Below are positions 1 to 11,776 of a stretch of DNA of 64,000 bases, piece after piece. Source of the DNA: Piliocolobus tephrosceles (taxonomy: Eukaryota > Chordata > Mammalia > Primates > Cercopithecidae). The stretch lies in assembly GCF_002776525.5 (NCBI RefSeq), contig NC_045443.1:38280531-38344530 (forward strand), read 5' to 3'. A program made the translations under genes and the position numbers. The notes under the pieces are model-generated. The model was not told the origin of the DNA. It saw nothing but the letters and a program-made list of their open reading frames with translations, and made no database searches. Numbering within the stretch: position 1 is the first letter of the stretch; the number at the start of each line of letters is the position of its first letter.

Positions 1-539
1 CTCTGGTCTGTGAAAAAAATATTTATTGCTTGATGAGGAATTAGCTTAAACTACTTACGCAATATTTGTTTGCTATGCAGTTGCCATCTTAAGCCAGTTA
101 AAATGCAAACTGCCTCTGAGAGTTAATATTTCTGAAATGGGCAGTGATTTTGCTTCAAGGGATCTTTAGTTCTATATGACACACCATGCATATACTTAGT
201 TTGATTATGTAAAGCTTTCCTTATGTTGGATTTGTTCTTCCTCCATTGCAAACAAATATTGCTTATGTGTATGGTTAAACACATGACCTGATGAAAATTT
301 GGATGGTGTGCAGAGAAACTTAACAATTTGTATACTGACATTACTGAATTCAGTCATGCTAGATAATGTTGCTATATGTCTTTACACAAAATTGGTCTCT
401 AGAAGCTATTATGACCTGTTACTTAGTTCAATGGGTTGAGTTTTGTCATGCTAACTATAATTTAAATATGTTTGTTTAATACATGAACTCAGAAGTGTTT
501 ACTCTGAGTCTTAGTCATGATAAGCTATGCTGGGGCAAC
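1..539. other. AT-rich unique sequence, no feature seen
   Basis: No gene, RNA gene or recognisable repeat. Both strands are closed by frequent stops. On the PDZRN4 reading this is intron of the long isoform. Confidence 0.5.
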
Positions 540-815
540 AAACAGTCCTCAAATCCTTAGTAGTTTAATGAAGAAAAGGTTAATTTTTCCTTCATAAAGG
601 GTTACATGCAAGACAGGAGGCACCTCTGAGTGAGTTTCCTCCAGATGGTGAGTCAGGGGTCTAGGCTATTTCCACTGTGTGACTTTGTTACATTGGTGGC
701 TTTTGCTTACAGGCCTGGAGTGAGTGGAGAGAGAGACTGAGAACAGCAGATGTAAGAGGCCAGGCCTGATGATGCTCTTGCACTTCTGCCCATATCTGGT
801 TGACCACAGCTTGTC
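540..815. repeat. Possible ancient interspersed repeat, class not resolved
   Basis: Phrases such as GGGGCAACAAACAGTCC, GATGGTGAGTCAGGGGTC and GGCCAGGCCTGATGATG followed by CACTTCTGCCCATAT have the order and wording of an old mammalian repeat I have seen often but cannot name reliably. It is heavily decayed. Confidence 0.3.
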
Positions 816-2399
816 ATATCACCCCACTTAGATATAAAGACATTGGCAAACATTATCTTCTGGGGCTGGGAAAAGAAAATAGGTCAGTTGATATATCACA
901 AAGACCCTGACACAATTAGGAAGATGGCATGGATCAAAACTACATTCACAACATTTGATTAAAAAATAAAATACTTTCAGTAACAGGCTTTTTGATAGAT
1001 TAAAAGAGAAAAATAAAATGATCAATTTTAAATAAATTATTATATCAAGCAATGCCTATGATTCCATTGATTTATTTTTAAAACTTAAAACATTAGGTTG
1101 GTACATGAAAACACACACACAAACAAAATTTAAAATGAAAGGCCTAAAAATAAAGTTAACTTTTTAACACGAGTGAGGAAACAAGCTGGTAGGAAGGTCA
1201 CTTAGAAGCTGGGCACTATCTGGTATAGAACTTGGAAGTATAGCCAAGGAGTAGGAGGAAAGCTCAGCCCTTCCTACACACTGGGGCAGAGAAAATTCAA
1301 ATATATTGACCCAGGAAAGAATCCAATGGCCCAGGAACAACTGAACAATCTTTTCTTACAAGTAATGTTCTGTTATACGTCATATGGTGTTCCTGTACAG
1401 AATTTCCACACTAATGCATAAAGGACAGGTCTTTAAACATAATTGTGTTTTTCTCCAAGCATCTATGAGAATAAGACACCAAATCTAAGGACAACTGTCT
1501 CCTGTGCTTTAAAATAAAGCCAGAAGAAAAATATGTCCACATTCACACTTGAGTCAGAGGATTCACTTTTCATTCAACTTAAGCAAACAACTGGAAAGCA
1601 TTTCATTAGGAGTTACGCAAATACTGTGTAGTTGATCTAATTCAGTTAATAGCAATTGTGGATTTTTAATGGGTCTTCTTTAACCTACTAAAGCCTATCA
1701 AAATATAGTGGGTTCAGTATTAATGAGATGATTTCCCATAATGCACAACTTAGCAAACAAAAATATAAATCCATCCACTCTTCTAAAATATATGATTTCT
1801 CTTTTGATTTCCAGTATCTCTAGACACCAAGTTCAACCTGTCTGGGGCTTAGTTGCTTATGGTTGAAATCTGTTTCATGAGGAGCAGAAAGTAGTGATGA
1901 TAAAGAACTTAGGGCATTTGAGATGGAAACTGTAGTTTCAGCTTAGAATTCTTAAAATTGTTTTTGTTTTTAAATCCATCAATGTATAATCCTTCTTAGT
2001 TAAGCTGAGGTGGACCCTGAAATCTAATAACTAAATCCACTGGGAAAGGACAGATCTCGTTACCCAGTAAACAGCATTTAATTCTCTTTGCCTGTCCCCA
2101 ACAGCTGGGCCAATCTCTATCCCACCAGTAGATGGTGGGGGGGGCAGGTGGCTTCTTCATGCTCAACCCATAGCTGATCCTAGAAGCTAAATCTCAGCCT
2201 GTCCCACAGATCTAGTAAGAATTTACTCACCTTTACATCCCGTGGGTAGGACATGTCTGGTAAACTGCACAAGGAAACAATGACTGATTCAAGACCACCT
2301 CTACCACAGACTCTTCATTCATGGCACACAGGACTGAAGACACTATGCTAAATGAAGTGGGTCCTCATGGGAAGAGTATATCTTATTGAAAAAGGCAGG
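816..2399. other. Unique intronic sequence
   Basis: No coding potential or recognisable repeat. Short low-complexity pieces only: a CA-rich patch at about 1111-1126 and a G run near 2137-2145. Confidence 0.45.
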
Positions 2400-2560
2400 A
2401 GCTTAGGATCAAACCTATTTGAATTTAAATGCCGGCTTCTCCATTCAATTAACAGTGTGACTTTGATCAAATTGCACAATATTTTGATCCTGAGTTTTTA
2501 AATGTGAAATGACTGCATATATCTCATAGAATTTTTGTGAGATGTAAAACTCTTTAGACA
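2400..2560 (+). repeat. MIR SINE fragment
   Basis: Follows the MIR core order: a diverged CCTGGGTTCGAATCCCGGCTCT-like block, then AGTGTGACTTTGATCAAATTGC (the GTGTGACCTTGGGCAAGTTAC block). Old and diverged. Confidence 0.5.
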
Positions 2561-2739
2561 AAATAGTTGTTTCTTAAATGTTAGTTTCCTTTTCAAATTA
2601 GTAACAGATCCAATAATCTTCATAATCACAAAAGCTAGCATATCAGAAATTACAACGATGTGAGGCATTCAAGAATTTGTCTAATTTAATACCTTAAATG
2701 TAGACTTAGAAGAGAGAAATGGATGCACACAAATGAGTT

Positions 2740-2885
2740 TTCTGTGGGATGTGTAAAAATGCATATTCCCAGGCCCACCTCAGATTTACTATGAATAACT
2801 CAGAAGCCCTAGGAATCGAACTTGTGCACTTGCAACTTGAAAAACTTCCTAGCTAATTCCTACACACACCCCTAGTTAAGTGCCA
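2740..2885 (+). repeat. MER5A-like (hAT-Charlie) DNA transposon fragment
   Basis: Contains AAAAATGCATATTCCCAGGC, a decayed version of the MER5A AAATGCAGATTCCTGGGCCCC block, then a line resembling CTGATTCAGTAGG and a distal GCACTTGCAACTTG segment. Ends are not preserved. Confidence 0.45.
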
Positions 2886-3224
2886 TGGATCTAGGAGCCA
2901 GCACAACGTGTGGTGAATAGGAAGTTCTCAGCAAACATTTGCAGAACTTGGATGGTCCATGTCTTGGCCCAGTTTCTGCCTCCCATAACCATATAGCTGC
3001 TTTCTGCTTCTCCCTGGCTACCAGTCACTATGACACCAACCATTTTTATCTTAAAGGAATTCAACTGCTCCTGGAGAAAAATTGATGTTTCAGAGTATCC
3101 ATCTAGACATTTGCCAAAACGTAGACAAAGGAATAATATGGCTGCCTGTTTTTTGGAATATTTTCACAATACTAGAATTTAGACACTTTGGCAAGGCTAT
3201 GTTATAAGCTATAACATATTTACT
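2886..3224. other. Unique sequence, no feature seen
   Basis: No coding or repeat signal recognised. Confidence 0.45.
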
Positions 3225-3440
3225 AATATTTATTGAACATGTACCTGCAGCAAGCACTGGGTAAAGTTCATGTTCATAAAACCCCTTTGTGGTAGGTGCT
3301 GTGAATATCCTTATTTCACAGTGAGGAACTGAGGCATTTCAGTACACCTCAACGTGTAACTTGTTCAAGTTCATACGACAAGTTTTTTAGAGCGAGGCTC
3401 AAATATACTTCTAGATTACTCCCAAGTCTAAAAGGCATCT
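3225..3440 (-). repeat. MIR SINE
   Basis: Reverse-strand MIR signature: TTTATTGAACATGTACC, then AGCAAGCACTGGG, then TTATTTCACAGTGAGGAACTGAGGC, the complement of the MIR GCCTCAGTTTCCTCATCTGTAAAAT block. Confidence 0.6.
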
Positions 3441-3697
3441 GAATACATGCTCATTCTGATGATAATGGAGTCCTGGGCCACAATGTGTATGCAATTAAAC
3501 ATTCTATATTATCAATTTCACAGAAATTAATGGATATTAGCATGTCGATTTTTTAGTGCTAATGTTTTAGACAACCATATGAGGACCATTTTCATGATGG
3601 AAAAAACTGGGAATTGAATGATTTAGGTCTGATAATGCAAGGAACGCAACAGATAAGGGATTTTCTAGGATCCTGAAGGTAGAGAAAATTTCAGGTC

Positions 3698-4003
3698 CTG
3701 ATCACCTGGCACAGGCCTGTAATCCCAGCAATTTGGAAGGCCGGTGGGCAGATCACCTGAGGTCAGGAGTTCCAGACCCACCTCACCAACATGGGGAAAC
3801 CCCATCTCTACTAAAAATACAAAAATTTGCTGGGTGTGGTGGCAGGTGCTTGTAATCTCAGCTACCTAGGAGGCTGAGGCAGGAGAATCACTTGAACCTG
3901 GGAGGCGGAAGTTGTGGTGAGCCGAGATCATGCCATTGCACTCCAGCCTGGGTGACAGAGCAAGACTCCATGTCAAAAACAACAACAACAAAACAAAACA
4001 AAA
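3698..4003 (+). mobile_element. Alu SINE (AluS-like)
   Basis: Full dimer with a degraded head, CTGTAATCCCAGC, a GATCACCTGAGGTCAGGAG block, central A-rich linker, right arm ending CACTCCAGCCTGGGTGACAG and a CAACAACAAAACAAAAC tail. Divergence is moderate. Any open frames here are Alu-derived. Confidence 0.9.
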
Positions 4004-5459
4004 CTCATCTCTTTACTTCCTATCCCCCTACCTGTCTTGCATTTTTTGATTTATCTGTACTTGGTTATATATATGTATGCATATAAGCAGGCAGGGAATA
4101 AAGCAGACAGGAAAGCACATTCCAGGCTATAGAATATCTAAGAAGGATGATCTAGTTACTCCCTGTTATACCACCCTGTGTTAATTTCCTGTGTTGACCC
4201 TGTGATTGTCTGGAAATGTTATATAATCATAAGTTTGTGTTTACTTATGCTTTCTTCTCACAATAAAGTTTGCTCCATGAGATCTGGGACCTTTATATAT
4301 CTTCACTACCATTATAATGACTGAATAGATGAGCAGAATCCAATGTTGAGAGAGGAATGAACATGTATTATGGTACCAGACAGAATTGTCCACACTCCAA
4401 AAAGAGAAATATACCAAAAAGACAGTCATGTTAGCAGAGTTGTAACCTTTGCTCTTAAAGCAGAAATTTCTGTTTTGTGTTCTCTTTTCTGTATATGCAC
4501 GTGCATGTGCACATGTATATGTATGTGAGTATGACAGCAAGAGTGAGCAAGAGTGAGAGGGGTTGCAACCAGGGAATCAGGGACAAGATGGCCTTATAAA
4601 TGTGTGGGTATAGGCAGAGACGAGCAAGAAATCAACAGCTTGCTCCTCACACCATTAGAAACCCCAGATGCTCATGAGCGAATGCAGGACCTGGCTGAGA
4701 GAAGATGATATTCTGAATCTAGGAAAGTGGCATAGGACAGGATGAAATGAAGGAAGGAGACACTGTGCAGTTCAGACTGACAGGGTCTTGTCACTAGGTG
4801 TGGGGAGAGGGAAGAGCCAGGGCAATTGCTCAAACCTCAAACTTGAGCACCTGGGAATAGTCAGGCCATTCTGTGATATGGAGAACGTGTAGAGAAGCAG
4901 TTTTGGGGGAAGAGAACCATGAGTTAAGTTTTGGTAAGTAGAACTTAATACGTTTTGAATAGTCCCAATGGAAATGTCAGTAGTCAATGAATCGATGGGT
5001 CTGAAATTGGGAAATTAAGTCTGGAGATTTATATTTAGAGTCATCAGTAAATCTCTACCTTCACTTTTCTCCAAAACCTCCAAATTTACCTGCCTTAAGT
5101 AGCTGTTGATTATTCCTTAAAACGGAGATGTAAAATGACTTGCCCTAATGTCAGCCCATATATTGCCTACCATAATAATTACCAAGAAGGAAAAATATTC
5201 TACAGTTTTCAGTACATAGTCAATGCAGCAAAACCCCATCCCAGTGGAGTGGAGTAAGATTATGAAATTGATTAGGTTTTATTCAATCTATTTTATGTAG
5301 CCATGCTTGAGGACACAGCATGGAACCTGCAAGTTAATTTTAGACTACGATTCTGGTCCTTGGGGAAATCCTTACATCTCAGTGTGCTGTGAGCATCACC
5401 AGAATTCCTTCTTCTGGCCCTCTAGGAATTTGTCGTAATGATGACTGTATCTGAGTGAC
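4004..5459. other. Unique intronic sequence
   Basis: No gene. A TG-rich purine/pyrimidine patch lies at about 4486-4531 and yields a spurious open frame on the opposite strand. Confidence 0.45.
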
Positions 5460-5675
5460 AGGCAATGGAAAGTACTGGTTAAGTAGTAGATGCAGATTGT
5501 TGGGGTTTGAATCCTGGCTCCCTCATTTACTACTCATGTGACCTATTTACTGCCCATGCAAAGAGGAGACATTAATAGTGCACATCTCAGAGTGTTAATG
5601 TGGGAATTAAATACAATTAATACCACATAGCGCTGGAAATGGCATACAAAATGTACTAAATAAGTGTTATCTCTT
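5460..5675 (+). repeat. MIR SINE, nearly full length
   Basis: Ordered MIR blocks: TACTGGTTAAGTAGTAGATG, GGGTTTGAATCCTGGCTCC, ACTCATGTGACC, a GGGAATTAAATACAATTAA block and ATAAGTGTTATC at the end. Confidence 0.65.
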
Positions 5676-6064
5676 ATTTTTTAAAATGTCTAGGTATTAT
5701 CACTATGCTGTACTCATAGTACTATTCAATATATACGGTTGAATGAAAGTTTGTACTGAGATTCACTAGACCACTTTTGCAGAACTAAAAATAGAGATAG
5801 TAGCATTCAGTGGAAACCCTACATAATACCTGTGATGTTGCTGAATGGTGTGACATTATCCAAACATGGTACCTTGGCCTCTATATGATCAAATAAAGAA
5901 AGCCAACTTTATACTGGGCTAGATTAGTAGTTGTGAATAGACCTCAAAGAAATATCACTGGACTCCCTGTTTTATGATTGCCTGAAATCTTGCTTCAGAT
6001 GCCATTATTGGTTTCTAGTACACTTATGTCTGCCTTATTTACACATTGTGCATTGAAATAAATA

Positions 6065-6370
6065 GGCCAGGAGCAGTGGCTCACACCTAGCACTTCGAGA
6101 GGCCAAGATGGGTGGATCATGAGATCCCAGCACTTTGAGAGGCCAAGGTGGGTGGATCATGAGATCAAGAGATCGAGACCATCCTGGCCAACGTTGTGAA
6201 ATCCCCGTCTCTACTAAAAATACAAAAATTAGCTGAGTGTGGTAGTGTGCGCCTGTAGTCCCAGCTACTTGGGAGGTTTAGGCAGGAGAATCACTTGAAT
6301 CTGGGAGGCAGAGGTTGCAGTGAGCCAAGATCATGCCACTTCACTCCAGCCTGGTACAGAGTGAGACTCT
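6065..6370 (+). mobile_element. Alu SINE with an internal 40-bp tandem duplication
   Basis: Head GGCCAGGAGCAGTGGCTCACACC, then a 40-bp stretch from the left arm is present twice (6087-6126 and 6127-6166, three differences), then the usual centre, right arm and CACTCCAGCCTGG. The duplicated unit runs from TAGCACTTYGAGAGGCC to TCATGAGATC. Confidence 0.9.
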
Positions 6371-6448
6371 AAAAAAAAAAAGAAAGAGAGAGAGAGAGAG
6401 AAAGAAAGACAAATAAAGAAAGAGAAGAAAGAAAGAAAGAGAGACAGA
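6371..6448 (+). repeat. Alu tail expanded to an A/G-rich microsatellite
   Basis: The poly(A) tail has evolved into (GA)n and (GAAA)n purine repeats about 75 nt long. Confidence 0.8.
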
Positions 6449-6507
6449 ACATCATAATTATTACTCTGAATGTATTACATTCTTTACATAGAAAAGAAAT
6501 AGGGGCA

Positions 6508-6521
6508 TGTGTGTGTGTGTG
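6508..6521. repeat. (TG)7 microsatellite
   Basis: Seven TG units followed by the alternating CGCACA, a short purine-pyrimidine alternation. Confidence 0.8.
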
Positions 6522-6714
6522 CGCACATCACATTTACACAATGAGTACTTCTGTGTAACTATTTCTATTATATAAAGAACTAGGAAACAAAAAGCCTTTT
6601 AGAAGTTGTTGAATGACTAGCACAGTGTACAATGGCAAGCAAGGTGGACAGAATTATAAAATTTCAAACAATGTAATAGAGATTTAACAAGACAAAAATT
6701 GTAAAGATAAATTA

Positions 6715-7141
6715 TGTATTAGTCTGTATTCACATTGCTGTGAAGAAATACTTGAGACTGGGTAATTTATAAAGAAAAGAGGTTTAATTGGCTCACAGTT
6801 ATGCAGGCTGTACAGGAAGCATAGAGGCTTCTGCTTCTGTGGAGGCTGCAGAGAACTTTCAATCGTGACTGAAAGCAAAGAGGGAACGAGGCATCTCACA
6901 TGGCAAGAGCTGGAGCAAGATGGGAGTGGTGCCACCACTTGTGTTTAAAAGCTACGTGCTTTTAAACAACCAGATCTTGTGAGGACTCTCTCAGGAGAAC
7001 ATTGCCACGGAGATGGTTGTAAGCCATTAATGAAGGATCTGCCCCCACAATCTAATCACTTCCCACTAGGCCCCACCTCCAACACTGGGCATTACAATTT
7101 GACATGAGATTTGGGTGGGGACACAGATCCAAACCGTATCA
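6715..7141 (-). mobile_element. MaLR (MST/THE1-type) solo LTR, reverse orientation
   Basis: Starts TGTATTAGTCTG and ends CCAAACCGTATCA, the reverse complements of the ERVL-MaLR LTR ends (TGATAYGGTTTGG ... CTAATACA). Inside are ACTTGAGACTGGGTAATTTA, AAGAAAAGAGGTTTAATTGG and GATTTGGGTGGGGACACAG in reverse MaLR order. There is no internal retroviral sequence and no gene. Flanking 5-bp duplications are not recognisable. It is an old, non-coding solo LTR. Confidence 0.85.
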
Positions 7142-7164
7142 ACTTGGAAATTGAAAATGAAGGT

Positions 7165-7440
7165 CATCATTATCATTATACTTAGTCCTGTGATTACTAA
7201 TGGCCAACAAGGATTTGGCACATATGTACTTCACACATACTATCATCACAGCAACTTCATCTCTTGCAATAACTATATACTAGGTGCTATTATTATCCCT
7301 GTTTTAGAGATGAGAAACCAAGAAACACAGAAGATTGAGAAAATAATAATGACTTTTCCCACATTATATCAATAGAGATCAGGGAAACTGAGACTTGACC
7401 CAGGGCACACTGACCCCAGAACTCACGCTTAACCAGCACA
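7165..7440 (-). repeat. MIR SINE
   Basis: ACTAGGTGCTATTATTATCC, TTTTAGAGATGAGAAACC and ACTTGACCCAGGGCACACTG follow the reverse-complement MIR order. Confidence 0.6.
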
Positions 7441-7889
7441 CCAATAGGACAGAATACTTCATAGTTCATGAATCCTGTCTAAGGTTTGTTACCTTATTTC
7501 GTCTTCAGAGTCAGCCTGTAGAGTAAGTATTATCTCAGAGCGTGTAAGTTGTACAAGCCCATACAGGTGACAGTGACAAGGTACAGATGAGAAACCTAGT
7601 CCTCTTCTTTGAAATCTCATGCCCTTTCTTTCCACTGGGGTCTAGTTTAATAATGTTTGTGACAACTCTTGGGAGTTCATAAGTTGGTGAGGCACTCTTC
7701 ATTCTGCAAGCAATGACTGTAAATGCAAATTGAAGATGTTCAACTAGTGAACACAGTGCGGAAAGGATGCTTGCTTACACATTGATCTCTTGAGCTATAA
7801 CCAAGGAGGGGATGACACGTGGGAACTATTAGCAGAAGCATCTTTCTAAATTCACGCTGTTAGTTAATGTTGCACAGTGCTGTTAAAAA
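7441..7889. other. Unique sequence, no feature seen
   Basis: No coding potential; a faint reverse MIR echo at about 7500-7590 (TATCTCAGAG... AAGTTGTACAAGCCCA) is too weak to call. Confidence 0.35.
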
Positions 7890-8110
7890 TAAAACTAGAG
7901 TCAGAAGACAACAGTTCTAGGTTTTGCAGCATTAGAAATCTCAACATCTAATGATTTCTGTATTAATAAATAAAGGATAATATCTGACATATTTACCTCA
8001 GAGATATAGTGAAAATTAAATGAGATGATATACAACTACAAAAATCTGGCATTCATATACCACCAGACATATGATAAATACACAGTAAATATTTTTGAGA
8101 TAAATAAGTG
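7890..8110 (+). repeat. Probable MIR fragment
   Basis: GAAAATTAAATGAGATGATATA followed by ATAAATACACAGTAAATATTTT resembles the MIR 3' half (GGATTAAATGAGTTAATACATG ... CTCAATAAATGTT). Confidence 0.35.
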
Positions 8111-8322
8111 AATAATTTGCTGATATGTAGAGCAGAATGTCAATTTAAATGTACAGATAGTATATACACATAAATACACAGCTGACAAAGCACATTTGAA
8201 TCATACAGTACTCATTTATATACCTGTCATAGATGTTTTTCTTTCATAGACTTTCAAATTTATGTTTATGGATTTGAATCAAATTAAAAATGGTTTATGC
8301 TCATGGCCTTTCAGTCTTTTAA

Positions 8323-8367
8323 CTTAATATTCTTGAATATTAAGAATGTTCTTTAATATTCTTGAAG
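8323..8367. repeat. Small AT palindrome with a flanking partial copy
   Basis: 8323-8344 has 10-bp inverted arms (CTTAATATTC / GAATATTAAG) around TT; 8352-8367 repeats TTTAATATTCTTGAAG. Confidence 0.6.
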
Positions 8368-8479
8368 CAATCCTATGGGGGAAAATGTCATATAGCAATT
8401 AGTCCTTGCTAATGTGTATTACAAACATAAATTTATGTCACTTTGCCCAACTCAGATATGCTTTCATCTCCCAATTACA

Positions 8480-8620
8480 CTCATTAATTCAATATATGTT
8501 TATTAAAGGCACAGAATGTGAAAGGTACAATGCTAGGAGTTTTGGGGGCTCAAAGATGAATTAAATGTTAGTGGTGCTCTTACATGTCTTATAGTCCAAT
8601 AAGAGAGGTAAAGCATGCAT
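8480..8620 (-). repeat. LINE-2 3'-end fragment
   Basis: ATTCAATATATGTTTATTAAAGG, then CAATGCTAGGAGTTTTGG and CTTATAGTCC read as the reverse complement of the L2 3' end (CTCAATAAATATTTGTTGAAT). Confidence 0.45.
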
Positions 8621-9299
8621 CTAAAAATGATGTGAAGGAGAATTTGTGCTTTCAAATAGGTAAGGATAAAATGCACCAAGAATTCAGAAGTTGAAGAAGT
8701 TACTGCTAGCTGATGAGAACAAGGGAGAAGGAGCCTTAAAACTGGACAACGGTGTGGATAGTTTAATTTATGGGGTTTCCAAAAAATAAGCAGGATGAGG
8801 TAACATCTGGAGCACAGGTAGGGAGATGTAGATGTGTATACAGCAGTTCAGCTTTGCTGGATCCTGAAAACAGAATCTTGTATTCAAATGATCGGTTTGT
8901 GCAGAACTAAGGAATTCTGGATTTGAAACTTCAATTGCCAAAACCAACAAAGTCCCAGGCACATGAAGATAAGCTGGTCATCCTAGTACGTGTTCAGGTA
9001 CATCTCCTAATTACTGATTACTGTGGGACATTAGCTGATTAAAGATATTTACCTGTGACATTCAAAAATTTTCAGCATTTTAATACATAAAGTTTACATT
9101 TTTAACCACAAGCCACTCCCTTTATTTTAAGGTATGACTGTCTTTGAACATTTATTCTCTTTTATTTTCTTTAATTTCAGCACTTTCAACGGCTATCCTC
9201 CGTTTCCTCAATCATCAAATAGAGATATGTTGGTGTAGCTCTAGCTTCCTCTGCAAGAGAGACAGCTCAGGATGTTAGAGATTGAATTCCACCACAGAA
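8621..9299. other. Unique sequence, no feature seen
   Basis: No coding or confident repeat signal. Confidence 0.4.
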
Positions 9300-9420
9300 T
9301 TTGTCATTGGAAAACTGAGTTCAGATTTCTTTACCCAGGTTGACCTTCCGCAAGTCACGGTGTCTCTGGGCCTCAGGTTCTTTGTCTTTATGATTACGTA
9401 TAAGGTATTTAACTGCAGAA
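9300..9420 (+). repeat. MIR SINE fragment
   Basis: TGAGTTCAGATTTC, CGCAAGTCACGGTGTCTCTG and GGGCCTCAGGTTC match the central MIR blocks on the + strand. Confidence 0.5.
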
Positions 9421-9889
9421 AATATTAGGCAGCTACATGTCTACTAATATTCAAAAGCGCATAAGTATCTCCTGAAACGAATTCAGGATTGGGACTAGAA
9501 AAGAAATTTGTAAGCCACATATCAAGGTAGGTGGTAGGCAGAGTTGGAAGGTCTGCACGTGACAGGGGCAAGGGTAAAGAGAGGGTAATCAACCGGAGTT
9601 ACGTACGGAACTTCCACACTGGCACAGGAAAAGAACACTGGCATCATTGCAAAAGGCATAAGCAAGCCATCATCTGAAATGTATGACAGCAGTCACAGGC
9701 TCAATGGGCTTGGTGATTCAGAGTGGGCTCAGTTGGGTTTTCTATTCCTCTCTTGGTAAGGGGCACAATTATGTACTACATTGGCAGCAGGGATGAGACA
9801 TAGGCACAGCTTCTTTTGTAAATTAGTCTTTTTTAAGTCTTATTGTTAAATATAGCAAAAATATGGAAGACACCAATAACAAATGTCAG

Positions 9890-10330
9890 TTTAATGAATC
9901 CTAATGTGACCACCTAGGAAAACTAATGCCCCTATCAGGAGTTAGAACTTTGCTGGCCATGATGAAACTTTCTGGTGTCCCTTCCTAAAGAGTAACCACC
10001 ATCCCGAAATTTTTGGTAATCATTTTTCTACTTTTATTTAGAACTTTATCAACCAAATTATATGTATATGTGAAAATATAGAGTAATGACTTTTTATTGT
10101 TATTAAAATCTTTTTAAATCTATAGACTTCCTCTTCGTCTTCTTTTTTTCTTTCTGAAACTGGAATACGTACCTGTCTATGTAGCTCACAGTCTGAATTT
10201 AGCTGATTGCATACCCATGGTGTAGCTTAATATGCTCCTCTGTCCCCTGCATTTGCTGACATTTGCTCACATTTTGAAAGGCTAATTTAAGGGCTGTGCA
10301 ATTTTTCTGTCTCAGGTGGCATATAATGTA
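9890..10330. repeat. Probable ancient LINE 3'-region fragment
   Basis: GAGTAACCACCATCCCGA, GGTAATCATTTTTCTAC, GATTGCATACCCATGGTGT and TGCTCCTCTGTCCCCTGCAT are recurrent phrases of old mammalian LINE-derived repeats. I cannot assign the subfamily. Confidence 0.35.
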
Positions 10331-11456
10331 CACTTATCTCCTGTGCATGTGTGAGTGTGTTGTGCTAGACACCATTCATTCACAGTACTTAGATCCTTGA
10401 ATGAATTAAGGACTGTTGGCATGACAGTCTATCATTTATTCTTCAATTATTAGTCAGAATAATTCTATAAAGAGAAATTCCCTCTCATCTACTCTTTAGC
10501 TACTCCATAGTACAGTTTATACAAAATAAGCAAGAAAAATGTTGGATTTCTTCCTTTCATTTGCCAGTTTAGCCTGTTATACGTCAGTCTAGATCTTGAC
10601 AAATGTGTCCTATTTTGAATGCCAATGCATTTGTGTGGAGTAAACTCACATAAATTAAAGGCATTTAAAATAAGTAACTATATCTTGAAATACACGTATG
10701 ACATATGTTTTTACATTTTGATGAGTTTATTTTCTAAGGATACTTGGAAAGATAGTCCTTCATTTCCTACTTATTTTTTATCCCATATTGTCATTGCCCA
10801 AGACAAATAATATCTGCTCTATTTGCATTTTCAGGGCAGTGTTCAAATGAATGTTTTTGTCCCTGTTTACTTCAAACTTTATGCTCCAATGCAAGATTTA
10901 GCCACTTAGTTATTGGAAAACTTAACCCTCATAGTCTAATGAAATTTAGAGAACTCTGGAATTATGAATCTTCCTTTTCCAAGTCACTCTTCAGTTCTAT
11001 AGGATGAGTCCATTAGAAGCAGAAGGTGGAATCTTTCCAGGGTAAATGGGCCAAGGGCAGCATTTGATAAATGACTGGAAAAGCTGCTCTTGCTTCCTGA
11101 GATAGAAACACAAGAAGAGGGACTAAGAATGAATAAAGGAAACAGCCAGGAGGAGCTGCTGAAGGATGAGCTTCTATTTGAACTTGCTTACTTCCCTAGA
11201 ATATTCATTCTTTACTTTTTGATAAGTAAGAATATTTTTAAAGCTATGATTGTTTAATTGTTCTTTAAATGCAAACTGCATTTAAAGAGAGGAAAGCTCC
11301 AATAAGAAACCGCTTTGATAATTAAATTTCTTACCTGGCTTTCAAAACCTATCACACAAGAGAGTTTTATCAGTGGAGAAAGCAAACATTTTCATTGATA
11401 GAAGGGTGAGCCATCCTTGCCTTACTGCACTCTAATTCCTTGATCTGACTTTTCAA
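10331..11456. other. Unique intronic sequence
   Basis: No gene; no repeat recognised with confidence. Confidence 0.4.
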
Positions 11457-11469
11457 AAAATACAGAGTA

Positions 11470-11763
11470 CGGGCTGGGTGCATTGGCTCATGCCTGTAAT
11501 CCCAGCACTTTGGGAGGCCAAAGCAGGCAGATCACGAGGTCAGGAGATCGAGATCATCCTGGCTGACACAGTGAAACCCCATCTCTACTAAATATAGAAA
11601 AATTAGCCAGGCGTGGTGGCACATGCCTGTAATCCCAGCTACTCAGGAGGCTCAGGCAGGAGGATCACTTGAACCTGGGAGGCAGAGTTTCCAGTTAGCC
11701 GAAATTTCTCCACTGCACTCCATCCTGGGCAACAGAGCAAGACTCTGTCTCAAAAAATAAAAT
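11470..11763 (+). mobile_element. Alu SINE with target-site duplication
   Basis: Full dimer from GGGCTGGGTGCATTGGCTCA to CACTCCATCCTGGGCAACAG and an (AAAAT)n tail. A 13-bp target-site duplication AAAATACAGAGTA flanks it at 11457-11469 and 11764-11776, which fixes the insertion limits. Confidence 0.95.
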
Positions 11764-11776
11764 AAAATACAGAGTA

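Noticed and set aside
6715..7141. Possibility of a larger endogenous retrovirus around the LTR
   Set aside because: Only one LTR is present and no internal gag/pol/env-like sequence flanks it; a solo LTR explains everything.
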